Positions 1-8,032 of a stretch of 19,330 bases of DNA are shown piece by piece. Made by a program: the position numbers and the translations under genes. The notes below the pieces were generated by a model. It ran no database searches. It was not told where the DNA came from and worked only from the letters and a program-made list of their open reading frames with translations. Numbering within the stretch: position 1 is the stretch's first letter; each line of letters starts with the position of its first letter. Source of the stretch: RXOA01 sp964554715 (GTDB lineage Bacteria > Bipolaricaulota > Bipolaricaulia > UBA7950 > UBA9294); contig CAZKPU010000041.1 in assembly GCA_964554715.1 (NCBI GenBank), positions 1 through 19,330 on the forward strand. Reading direction: 5' to 3'.

Positions 1-93
1 CGGAGCGCGGCTGTCGCACAGGGAGGATCGAGATCTGTTTGAGATGCACATCAAGGCATGCTTCTCCATGGCCGGCCCAACAAGGGGGGCGAA

Positions 94-2037
94 ATGAGAC
101 CCAGCAAGACGTATGGTGTGCTTGGCACGATCCTGCTTGTCGTGTCCATTCTCTCCATCGCTGCCAACGCCATGGAGTATCCGTTTTGGTTTCCTGTGGC
201 GCACGTTGCGTGGGAGACACTGGGTGAGGTGCAGGAAGAAGACGCGGTGACTGCGGTGGCGCGGCCCGCGATCCGGGATCTTCTCTACCCGATGGCTCCG
301 GTGTACATCACTCAGCGGGATCATGAGTTCCAGCTGATCCGAGCCGCAAACGGCATCAGAACCGAGGAACTCGTCTTCTCTTCCCCGAAGCTCGATCCGG
401 AAACGCTTGCTGTCAGCTGGGATGGCCTGTGCGTTGTCATCGGCTTGGAGGAAGAGAGTGAGACGAAGCTCCACCTGCTGGTAGGGGATTCGGGGGATCC
501 GATACCGGTGAGCACAGGGCGTGGTGGCGAGTCCGCGCCCACGCTGTCTTCCGATAAGACCACACTGGCATTCTTGAGCGATGAGGGCGGAGAGGGGAGC
601 AAGTTGAAGACGGTGCAGATCACAAGCGTTCCATCGCTTGAGGACTCCCCCTTTCCGCTGTTTATTTGGGAACAGGCGGAGGAAGTCGCCTGTGGCGTGC
701 CGACATGTTTGCTCCCCGGTTCCTCGGAAGAGCGATCCCCGAGCTACGGCCCTGGCGGGCTTGCGTTCCTTTCGAATGCGCTGGGAAGCTGGGATGTGTG
801 GCTTCAACCCAGTACGAACTGTGAGTCGCTGCGAAGAGTTCTTGTCGGCGTGGATCCGGAAGCACCGCTCGAGTGGGTAGGAGATCGTCTTCTGACCGTT
901 CTTGACGGTGTTCCCGGACTGGTGACTGTGGATGGTCAGACGTTCCAGCCTGTGGAAAGTACGGGATATCCGGATTGGCCAGCCGAGCTGTCTCCTGGGC
1001 TTGCTGTTTCCGGCAGCTTGCTTCTTGGTGCGATCTTCCCGGATCCGCCGGTGCCGCAGTTTGCGTTCTTCCGCCCCGGTTGCGATGGTTCGGACGAACT
1101 GGGTGAGCTTTGGCTTGGTATGAGGGATGGTGATCGCTGGAAGGTTGCCGATCGGGTCTGCGTGGGAGAAGCCGCGTGGTCACCGGATGGACAGCACCTG
1201 GCGTACCTACGGAGGCTGCCGCGCACCGCTCCGCTGCCGAGCCCGGAGGCCGGCTACAGACCGGATTGGCTTGAGCTGTGGATCGCCGATTGCAGCGGCG
1301 GCGAAGCTGCCCTCATCCATCGATTCGATCCGATCACGCCTCCGTGGCAGCCGGCTGAGTTGCAGTGGGATCTGCAGGGAGATCGTATCTTCTTCAGCGT
1401 CGCAGGCTCGCCAACGCACCGAGAGATTTGGTCGCTGCGCGTCGATGGGAGCGACGTCCGATATCACACGTGGGGATGGGATTTCCGGATGATGGCGGAT
1501 GGGCAGATTGCAGGGATCACACGTGGATTGCTGTCGTTTCGGTTTGATCCGAAAACGGGAGACAAGATCTTCTTCGACGGTTTCGAAGGGGCGACCTCCA
1601 TCGAGTGTAGTCCGTGTGGGCGATTCCTTGTGGCGATGAGGGACGGGGATCTCTTCCTGCTTGATTGGTACACGGACGGGGTCCGCGAGCTCGGGATCTC
1701 TCTTCCCCATAGTTTCTACAGAGCGCCAACGTTCTCCATCAGCTGGGCTCCGTCGGGAGATGCATTTGCCGTTGCGGTGGAGGAGCCGTCGGGCAGGTTC
1801 ATCGACATCTACAATACCCGCGGTGAGCGCACGCGACGTCGCGGGGGCGCGCACACCGGATCAACGTCACCTTCTTATTCGTCTGATGGCGAGGACATAG
1901 CGTATTGTCTCTCTTGCGGGGACGAGCACGAGATGTGGTGCTGCTCCGTGGACGCAGCAGAAGAAAGCGCGCGAATCATCACAGCTCCTGTATGCGATGC
2001 GCCATTGATTTGGCGACCGACGATCGCGGTACCATGA
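94..2037 (+). CDS. Secreted TolB/WD40-like beta-propeller protein
   Basis: The start chosen is ATG 94, just behind an AAGGGGGG ribosome binding site at 82-89; an in-frame ATG at 58 lacks one. The 647-residue product begins with a signal peptide (positive MRPSK, hydrophobic core to about residue 22, then an A-N-A cleavage site near residue 26). The rest carries degenerate PD40/TolB-type blades with the pattern S-P-D-G-x-x-hydrophobic-A. Examples are AWSPDGQHLAYLRR near 361, QWDLQGDRIFFSV near 424, SWAPSGDAFAVAV near 550 and SYSSDGEDIAYC near 595. Such blades usually form a 6-7 bladed propeller that binds proteins or sugars. No peptidase domain follows the propeller, so this is probably a binding or scaffold protein rather than a DPP-type peptidase. 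It contains several cysteines, consistent with export. It stands alone on its strand and converges on the receiver gene 39 bp downstream. Its precise role is unknown. Confidence 0.8.
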   Translation: MRPSKTYGVLGTILLVVSILSIAANAMEYPFWFPVAHVAWETLGEVQEEDAVTAVARPAIRDLLYPMAPVYITQRDHEFQLIRAANGIRTEELVFSSPKLDPETLAVSWDGLCVVIGLEEESETKLHLLVGDSGDPIPVSTGRGGESAPTLSSDKTTLAFLSDEGGEGSKLKTVQITSVPSLEDSPFPLFIWEQAEEVACGVPTCLLPGSSEERSPSYGPGGLAFLSNALGSWDVWLQPSTNCESLRRVLVGVDPEAPLEWVGDRLLTVLDGVPGLVTVDGQTFQPVESTGYPDWPAELSPGLAVSGSLLLGAIFPDPPVPQFAFFRPGCDGSDELGELWLGMRDGDRWKVADRVCVGEAAWSPDGQHLAYLRRLPRTAPLPSPEAGYRPDWLELWIADCSGGEAALIHRFDPITPPWQPAELQWDLQGDRIFFSVAGSPTHREIWSLRVDGSDVRYHTWGWDFRMMADGQIAGITRGLLSFRFDPKTGDKIFFDGFEGATSIECSPCGRFLVAMRDGDLFLLDWYTDGVRELGISLPHSFYRAPTFSISWAPSGDAFAVAVEEPSGRFIDIYNTRGERTRRRGGAHTGSTSPSYSSDGEDIAYCLSCGDEHEMWCCSVDAAEESARIITAPVCDAPLIWRPTIAVP

Positions 2038-2076
2038 TCCGCCCTACGGCTGCTAGGTGGAGCGGTGTGTTCGGCC

Positions 2077-2532
2077 TCAGATGTAGGGAAGTGTCCATGC
2101 GGTGGCCCAGTAGTCGACGATCGCCTGGGCGATGCGAATGTAGCCCTCCTCGTCAAGCGGTTTGGTGAAGAACCCGGCGGCACCGGAACGGTAGGCGCGA
2201 ATCATGTCTTCTTCGTTCTCCGAGGTGGTCAATACGAGGACGGGGATGCAGGCAAACCCCGGTTGCGATTTGATCCACTCCAAAACCTCATACCCACGAA
2301 TCTTTGGCATGATCAGACTGGTGATGATGATGTCGGGCAAAGGTGCGTCCTGATATTCGCCGTGGTTGGAGAGGTAGTCGATCGCCTGTTCGCCATCGAT
2401 GAGGTCAACCAACTTGGACGGCCGGTCACACTGCTTGAGCGCGTGCCGGAAGGCGTCCGTATCATGGGGATTGTCCTCGAGAAGGAGGATCTCCAGTGGA
2501 GGGTTCTCCTCCCACCAGTTGGTCAGCCGCAT
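2077..2532 (-). CDS. Stand-alone receiver (CheY/Rcp1-like) protein lacking the phospho-acceptor Asp
   Basis: The 151-residue protein is a single receiver domain. The acidic pair is present (E19-D20 in ILLLEDN), as are the switch Thr (T102/T103 in VLTTSENEED) and the conserved Lys (K124 in FFTKPLD). The stretch between PD and MP that normally carries the phosphorylated Asp reads PDIIITSLIMPKIRGYEVL, with Ser72 where Asp is expected; I checked this codon (AGT) on the minus strand. The start is supported by AAGGGAGG 8 nt upstream. There is no output domain, so it would work by protein contact like CheY, Spo0F or cyanobacterial Rcp1. The long loop after beta-3 (NHGEYQDAPLPD) is typical of Rcp1-type receivers. 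It lies 91 bp downstream of the GAPDH gene on the same strand and could share its transcript. No histidine kinase is visible in the window. Fold assignment is firm; signalling without Asp is inferred. Confidence 0.9.
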   Translation of the reverse strand: MRLTNWWEENPPLEILLLEDNPHDTDAFRHALKQCDRPSKLVDLIDGEQAIDYLSNHGEYQDAPLPDIIITSLIMPKIRGYEVLEWIKSQPGFACIPVLVLTTSENEEDMIRAYRSGAAGFFTKPLDEEGYIRIAQAIVDYWATAWTLPYI

Positions 2533-2623
2533 GGGGCTTGCCTCCCTTATTGGTCAAGTGCGCGGTCTGGATGTTTGATGCCTCGTTCAACGCCCGCCAA
2601 GCGACCGACTTGTGTGAGGATTC

Positions 2624-3652
2624 CTACTCCGCTCCGGCGATCATCTCCGCTAGTTCGGCGGTCCGGCAGGAGTAGCCCCACTCGTTGTCGTACCACATCG
2701 TGCATTTGACCATGGTTTCGCCGATGACTCGGGTGTTCCCGCTGTCGAAGATGCTGCTGTGCGGATTGCCGATGATGTCCGAAGACACGATCGGTTCGTC
2801 CACGTATTCAAGGTACCTCCCCATCGGACCGTTCGCTGCATCTTCGATCAAGGTGTTGACAGCTTGAGGGTCGGTTGGGGTACCAACGTTCACGGTGAGG
2901 TCGGTGATCGAGCCGGCCGGAACCGGGACGCGTAGCGCGTATCCGTCGAGTTTGCCGGCGAGTTCGGGAACCACCAGACCGATCGCTTTGGCGGCGTTGG
3001 TTGTGGTGGGAATGATGTTGGCGGCTGCGGCCCGTGCCCGGCGGAGATCCTTCAGCTGGATCGCGTCGACGAGGCGCTGTTCTCCGGTGTAAGCATGGAC
3101 CGTGACCATCAACCCCTGTTCGATGTGAAGCGCTTCGTGAAGGACCTTGACCACCGGGGCCAGGGAGTTGGTCGTACAAGACGCATTGGAAACGCAGCGA
3201 TCGTCCGCCTTGATATCCGCGTCGTTGACCCCGAGCACGACCACCTTCGCGTCGCCTGCTGTGGGGGCGGTGATGATCACCTTCTTCGCACCCGCATCAA
3301 GGTGTGAGTCGTACCCAGGCTTCTCATGGGTCTTTGGCGCTCGGAAGAGGCCAGTAGCCTCGATGACGACATCGATGTCAAGATCCTTCCAAGGCAGGTG
3401 TGCGGGATCCTTCTTTGCGAACAGTTCCACACGGTGGGCGCAGATTTGAAGGGGACCCTTGTCGTTCTTGGCCACAACAGCTCCGGCGAACCGCCCCTGG
3501 GTGGTGTCGTACTTCAACAAGTACGCGAGGTCCTTCGCGGGGGCTAAATCATTGATGGCGACAACCTCAAACACGCCTTCGCGCTCCAGCATCGCGCGCA
3601 ACACAAGCCGCCCGATGCGCCCAAACCCGTTGATCGCCACTCTGATCGACAT
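2624..3652 (-). CDS. gap: Glyceraldehyde-3-phosphate dehydrogenase, class I
   Basis: This enzyme oxidises and phosphorylates glyceraldehyde-3-phosphate to 1,3-bisphosphoglycerate in glycolysis, or the reverse in gluconeogenesis. The 342-residue length is normal. The Rossmann motif is GFGRIGR at 9-15, with Asp35 (AINDL) for the adenosine ribose. The catalytic Cys159 lies in SNASCTTN, His186 in TVHAYTG, and the C-terminal signature is WYDNEWGYS. The start is ATG 3652, preceded by GGGAGG; reading further upstream adds 45 residues that are not GAPDH-like. Two positions differ from the Bacillus-type enzyme. The Leu-Pro pair of the S-loop, important for NAD preference, reads Ala-Ile with one extra residue (LVDAIQLKDLRRAR). 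The phosphate-loop Gly of TGAAK is Asn (TTTNAAKA). The receiver gene follows 91 bp downstream. No other glycolytic gene is present. Confidence 0.97.
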   Translation of the reverse strand: MSIRVAINGFGRIGRLVLRAMLEREGVFEVVAINDLAPAKDLAYLLKYDTTQGRFAGAVVAKNDKGPLQICAHRVELFAKKDPAHLPWKDLDIDVVIEATGLFRAPKTHEKPGYDSHLDAGAKKVIITAPTAGDAKVVVLGVNDADIKADDRCVSNASCTTNSLAPVVKVLHEALHIEQGLMVTVHAYTGEQRLVDAIQLKDLRRARAAAANIIPTTTNAAKAIGLVVPELAGKLDGYALRVPVPAGSITDLTVNVGTPTDPQAVNTLIEDAANGPMGRYLEYVDEPIVSSDIIGNPHSSIFDSGNTRVIGETMVKCTMWYDNEWGYSCRTAELAEMIAGAE

Positions 3653-3824
3653 GTTCGCCTCCCGGGAAATCGATGGTATTCGCTGCTCTACAGACATCCT
3701 AGCGAATGCTCGGTGAAAAGCGAACGGGGGATGTCTATGGGATCGTTCACGTGGGTCGTTTGCGGATACGTTCGGATTACACGACATCCTCCCACTGGCA
3801 GTAGGTTTCGCAACGGCCTCCTCG

Positions 3825-6468
3825 CTAGCTTGGTGACCTCATGTCGGCAGTCTGCGCCCGGGTGTTTGCCGTGCACGTGTTGCTTCGCACGACGACGGTC
3901 GATGTCTCTGCTACGAAGATTCCGACGTCGTTGCTGCGGCAGGTGTTTCCCTCGGCAGTCCCTCCGGCAGAGTCGAAGAACGCGATTCCGACGGTTCCGT
4001 TGCCGTTGCAGGTGTTGTCTTCAACGGAGGAAGCGGACTCCTCGTCGCAGAGGATGCCGAAGCCTTCGTTTTCGTTGCACGTGTTGTCGTGGATGCGAGC
4101 TGTACTCGTGCCCGAGACGTGAATCCCGGCCTGTTCGTTCTCCGATGACGCGTTTCCGCTAACGATGCCTGACGCGCTTTCATAAACGGCGATTCCGGCG
4201 ACGTCGTTACCGGTACACAGATTGTCGGTGATGGTCGCGCTTGATTGCCCGGAACAGAGGATGCCGAAGATTCCATTGTCAACGAGGCGGTTGTCCGATA
4301 CTTCGGGGGTGCTGCTTCCTTCGATCCGTACTCCGGTGGCTTCGTTTTGAGAACAGAGGTTGTCTTCGATCGTTGGCTGGGCGGTTTCGACCGTCATGAT
4401 CCCCGAGTTGTTCCGCTGGCACGTGTTCCCCTGGCATATACCGGCACTCCCGCCGGCGAAAAGGATCCCAACAGTTCCGTTGCCGCAAGTCGAGTTGTTG
4501 TCGATCAGTACATCCTCGGCCTCGACGTACATCCCGATTCCGTTATCGTTGCAGGTGCTGCCGGTGACCCCGCCCGCTGCTCCTTCGGCGAAGTGGATCC
4601 CGACATCGCCGTTGTTGCGGCAGGTTGTGTTGTGGATATCCACGGTTGCATCTGCCGCCACGGTGATGCCACGCAACCCGTTTCCGGAGAACTCCGAATC
4701 CTCGATCGTGCCGTCGCTATCCCAGATCACTCCATGGAGGGAGTTGTCGCTTGCCGTACAGCGACGCATGTGAGAACCTGCGGCTCCGGAAACGATGAAG
4801 CCGACGGCGTTCGTTGATGTGCAATCGAGTAGTTCGGCGTTGCACTCTCCCAGAATGTAGATCCCCGCTCCCAGAGCTAGCTCGCCGTCAGGAGATGCGA
4901 TGCCGCCGTCAAAGGAGCAGCGGACTGCCTCCAGCGATCGGCCTCCGCAAACCACCAAGTCGGCGGGGGAATCCCCGGTATGGACGAATGCAATACCTTC
5001 GATCGAGAGCTGGGTTTCATCACCGGCGACGACAAGGAGGTTCTCGTCCGCCGAAGACGAGATGGTGGTTGTATCCGATCCGTTGCCCACAATCTGAAGG
5101 GATGAAGAGACTTGCAGGGTCNNNNNNNNNNGTCTCGTCGAAAAGGAAGGTTCCTGCTCCCAGTCGAAGCGTCGACCCCGCCGGCACGGACTCGAGCGCC
5201 TGGTCGAGCGTGGCGAAGTCCCCACTTCCGTCCGCGTGTATGTCGTATGTGAGATCGTCAGGCGGTTGATCGTTCGGAGGCGGGGTTGTCGGATCGATCT
5301 CGATCTCCGAAAGCTGCTCCTCCGTCAACGCCAGGATCACCGACACGGAACCACCCATCCGCACGGCCTTAATCCCCAAGGGCGTTTCGAGGTAATCGAC
5401 GAAGCCCGGCACGGAGTGAAACGCGGAGTCGTCACCGAAGTAGTCCCGGAGAGGCGCTTCGTCCCAATCCTCAAGCCATTGCCGGATATGGGTCGGCAGG
5501 ACTTCCGCGGGAACGGCGATGCCTTGGACGTGGCCGCCTGCGGAGATGGTGTAGCTGAGTCCCCGATAGATGTACTGAGGCAGGGGGCCTGATCGATCGA
5601 CATCGTAGGATTCGCCTTCGAGCCGGCCAAGGAGCTCCTGCTCCGAAATCCCAAGGGCAATCCCGCACACAACGAGCGCGTCGGCGGAAACGCCGGCGAG
5701 GTTCGTGGGCCAGGCGTTACACAAGTCGTTCGTTGCATCCGAGTCAGAATCCGTAGGTCCATCAAGGGTGAGCGCGTTCCCGATCCAGACACGGCGAACG
5801 CGGATATCATCGAAGGCAAGGGAGAAGTTCGAGGTCTGAGTTCCTGCACCCAGTCCGATATCACCGGGCGTGAAGCCGCTATCGGGGACGGCGGCCAATG
5901 CGGTGCCGTTCACGTAGAGGATGCACTGGCCGTCAAACGAGACGACACTGATCCGTTGGGGTTCGGTGAAATCTGCTCCGACACCGGATGTGGCAATCCA
6001 TGTGTGCTCCTGGTCAGCGTAGGACCGCACGATGGTCTCATCCTTTCTGATGCTGAAGATGAGAGCCCCCTGCCCATAGATGTTCTGCGAGTGAACGGCG
6101 ACAAGGCACTCGACATTCGGAAGAGGGTTGCTCGTTGCTTCTGATTCGGCGCTCGGGACACGTTGGGCGGTGACGTCGAAGCGGAAATCCTCGAACGGTC
6201 CACAGCGGCAGAACGATATCAGACTGCAGTTGGGCTTTCGTAAGTGGGTGATGTAGGTACCGTTCTCCACGGCACTGTACATCTCGTCGGAACCTCCGAC
6301 CTCCCAGGAAGTCTCTGCGCTGAAATCCTCCGAACAGAGCTCTTCGCCATGGAAGAGGTGATTTTCCCAGTACGTAAGCTGCAAAGGGTCATCGCCGGAA
6401 ACGGACAAGCCGGCGAAGAAGACTTGCACGGCAAGGACGACTAAGACGGCCATGTGACGCGAACTCAT
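3825..6468 (-). CDS. Large secreted concanavalin-like plus right-handed beta-helix protein, interrupted by an assembly gap
   Basis: One gene is split by 10 Ns at 5122-5131; the frames on the two sides do not join through exactly 10 bases. The start is ATG 6468 with GGGAGGG 7 nt upstream. The 445-residue front part has a signal peptide (residues 1 to about 24). A lectin-like beta-sandwich of the LamG/DUF1080 kind follows at about 35-230, ending NFSLAFDDIRVRRVW. A region of unknown fold and a Pro-rich linker (PTTPPPNDQPPDD) come next, then the usual opening of a pectin-lyase-like helix (DGSGDFATLDQALESVPAGS). The back part (431 residues) is a NosD/PbH1-type parallel beta-helix of about a dozen 22-24-residue coils with N-x-C-x-x-N and G-I in each. 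It ends abruptly after the last coil, with no anchor or sorting domain. Such proteins bind or cut polysaccharides, or act as surface adhesins. No catalytic residues can be assigned, so the substrate is unknown. With the gap closed the protein would be about 876 residues. Confidence 0.85.
3850..4690 (-). repeat. Protein-encoded tandem repeats (beta-helix coils)
   Basis: Degenerate repeats of about 66-72 bp encode successive coils of the beta-helix, each with an N-(T/L)-C-x-x-N turn followed by a GI strand. Turns readable in order include TTCRNN, STCNDN, STCGNG, NTCQRN, NLCSQN, NRLVDN, NLCTGN, NASSEN, NTCNEN, NTCNGN, NTCRSN and NTCTAN. The spacing and coding pattern show protein repeats and not a DNA-level array. 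Confidence 0.8.
5122..5131. other. Assembly gap (10 Ns)
   Basis: Ten consecutive Ns lie inside the beta-helix gene. The coding frames on either side require a true gap length divisible by 3, so the 10 is a placeholder. The flanks end and begin with the same three bases (gtc). Merging them gives an uninterrupted coding sequence reading FLFDETLQVSSSLQIVGNG, which fits the family well. Confidence 0.95.
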
Positions 6469-6515
6469 ACAGGATCCCTCCCTGAAGTGCGAAGACAACA
6501 GTCATTCTCCATGTG

Positions 6516-6544
6516 TCTATACTATACGAAAGACGAGCCGACAA
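6516..6544 (-). promoter_or_regulatory. Sigma70-like promoter for the beta-helix gene
   Basis: On the minus strand, TTGTCG (6544-6539) and TATAGA (6521-6516) are 17 nt apart, about 50 bp ahead of the start codon at 6468. Only the motif match and position support it. Confidence 0.5.
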
Positions 6545-6738
6545 CGGTGGATCCACGCTAATTGAACCGTTTCCTCTCTCTCGGGCCCATCGTATCGACT
6601 CGCTCATCCGTCAAGCGCCAACATGAGATAGGGTCAGAGGCGCTGGGTAGGAAACGCATGAGCTGTGCTGCATAATCCGCTATCGTGCACTCACCGATAG
6701 ACGTGCGCTGGAGTCGATGACACCATCGAGCTCCAAAC

Positions 6739-6744
6739 AGGAGG
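6739..6744 (+). promoter_or_regulatory. Perfect Shine-Dalgarno that points to an AUU start
   Basis: AGGAGG lies 6 nt before the ATT codon at 6751. No ATG, GTG or TTG follows it at a usable distance in the transporter frame, which is open from the TGA at 6718-6720 onward. The first standard in-frame start (GTG 6838) lies inside the first membrane helix. Confidence 0.7.
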
Positions 6745-6750
6745 ATTCGC

Positions 6751-7959
6751 ATTTCAGTCAAACGACACGAACCCAGTCAGTGGCTCCCCACGCTTGCCTA
6801 CTTTGCCTCACTCGCCCTGATCGGGCTGGTCACCGGAGTGGTGGGTCCCACGCTGAACTCGCTCGCCGAGCAGACGGGGGTCAGCCTTTCAGCGGTCGGC
6901 CTTGTGTTGACGACGCGCTCGCTCGGGTATCTGTTTGGTGCGATGGGAAGCGGTCGGTGGATCGACCGCACCAGCGCTCACCGGACGCTTGGTCTTACCC
7001 TTGCGATCGCGGCGGCTTGTGTGGCCGCGGTTCCGTTTGCCGGAAGCCTTCCGGTGCTTCTTGTCATCATGGCGATCCTCGGCTGGACCCTCGGCGGGAT
7101 GGATGTCGCCGGGAACGCGTTGGTTCTCAAGGTCTACAAGAACCAGGCGGCTCCGTACATCAACGGACTCCATTTCTTTTTCGGGCTTGGCGGACTGGTG
7201 GCTCCGTTTGTCGTAGCCGGTGCGATGCGCTTGACCGGAACGATCGGATGGGCGTATTGGGCTCTTGCGATCGTGCCGATCCCGTTCGCGGCCATCCTGC
7301 TCCGTAGGCCGATGCGGGAAGAGGATGAGAGCGAGCGAGTGCCGGGCGTGAGCCGCAACACCAAACTCACGGTTGGGTTTATGGTTGCGGCGTCAATCTA
7401 TCTGTTCTATGTGGGGGCACAGATCGGGTTGGTGAGCTGGTTGTTCGTCTTTGTCGAGGAGTACACAGACGCACAGGTGGCAACCCACGTCATGGGGGGG
7501 TTCTGGGCGGCGTTCAGTTTGTTTCGCTTGCTGGGTGTCTTGTTCTCCAGGCGATGGACATCTCGTCAGATCCTCGTTGCCGATTTCACCGTCGCCATTG
7601 CGGCAGCGATCCCACTGATGATCTGGCCGAGTGTGCGATCGGCTCTTTGGATCGGGTCGCTGGCGTTGGGAGCCGCTCATGCGTCGATCTACGCCACGGT
7701 GATCATGCTGCTCGGGGAACACACCCCGCTTTCGGGGCGGCAGATGAGTGCGATCACTGTGTCGGCGTGTGGTGGAAGCATGCTCTTCCCTTGGTTGATG
7801 GGGAGGCTGTTGCCGGTGTTCGGTCCGTTGGTTGTTCCTGGGCTGTCAACGGCGCTGATGGTGATTGCGTTCGCGGTGACACTCGCGGTGATGAGACGAC
7901 GGGCAGGAAACCGTCATCGTCAGGAGAGCGGGCCTCGAGTGATCTCCGAACCGAGCTGA
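6751..7959 (+). CDS. MFS transporter (FucP/MFSD4-like), probable AUU start
   Basis: This is a membrane transporter of the major facilitator superfamily. From ATT 6751 the product has 402 residues, normal for 12 membrane helices. Helix 1 (WLPTLAYFASLALIGLVTGVV, here 11-31) is coded upstream of the first GTG, so a GTG 6838 start would delete it. The loop between helices 2 and 3 carries a motif A variant (GSGRWIDRTSAHR). The stretches GGMDVAGNALVLKVY and INGLHFFFGLGGLVAPF, and the later GLVSWLFVFVEEY, resemble the MFSD4/NaGLT1 and fucose-permease branch, so a sugar or small polar solute is a reasonable guess. Substrate is not readable from sequence. The tail after helix 12 is short and basic. 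A serine hydrolase gene follows in the same direction 73 bp on, possibly co-transcribed. An alternative to the AUU start is an uncorrected indel joining the frame of ATG 6717. Confidence 0.85.
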   Translation: MSVKRHEPSQWLPTLAYFASLALIGLVTGVVGPTLNSLAEQTGVSLSAVGLVLTTRSLGYLFGAMGSGRWIDRTSAHRTLGLTLAIAAACVAAVPFAGSLPVLLVIMAILGWTLGGMDVAGNALVLKVYKNQAAPYINGLHFFFGLGGLVAPFVVAGAMRLTGTIGWAYWALAIVPIPFAAILLRRPMREEDESERVPGVSRNTKLTVGFMVAASIYLFYVGAQIGLVSWLFVFVEEYTDAQVATHVMGGFWAAFSLFRLLGVLFSRRWTSRQILVADFTVAIAAAIPLMIWPSVRSALWIGSLALGAAHASIYATVIMLLGEHTPLSGRQMSAITVSACGGSMLFPWLMGRLLPVFGPLVVPGLSTALMVIAFAVTLAVMRRRAGNRHRQESGPRVISEPS

Positions 7960-8032
7960 CGAACAGGTTGCTTGTCGAGGATGCTTGCTCGATCTGAGGC
8001 GAGGGAAAAACCCGAACGGAGGTCTGCGACTC

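Noticed and set aside
3653..3824. Promoter for the GAPDH gene
   Set aside because: The gap must hold one, but the best match (TTCGCT, 17 nt, TAGGAT on the minus strand) is too weak at -35 to list.
3850..4690. Evenly spaced similar segments suggesting a CRISPR or minisatellite array
   Set aside because: The repeats are degenerate, in frame and encode beta-helix coils; there are no constant repeats with unique spacers and no cas genes.
6717..7307. Open frame from ATG 6717 overlapping the MFS gene
   Set aside because: After the first 20 codons it is a shifted reading of the transporter and codes for no membrane helices. I keep it only as a possible frameshift alternative to the AUU start.
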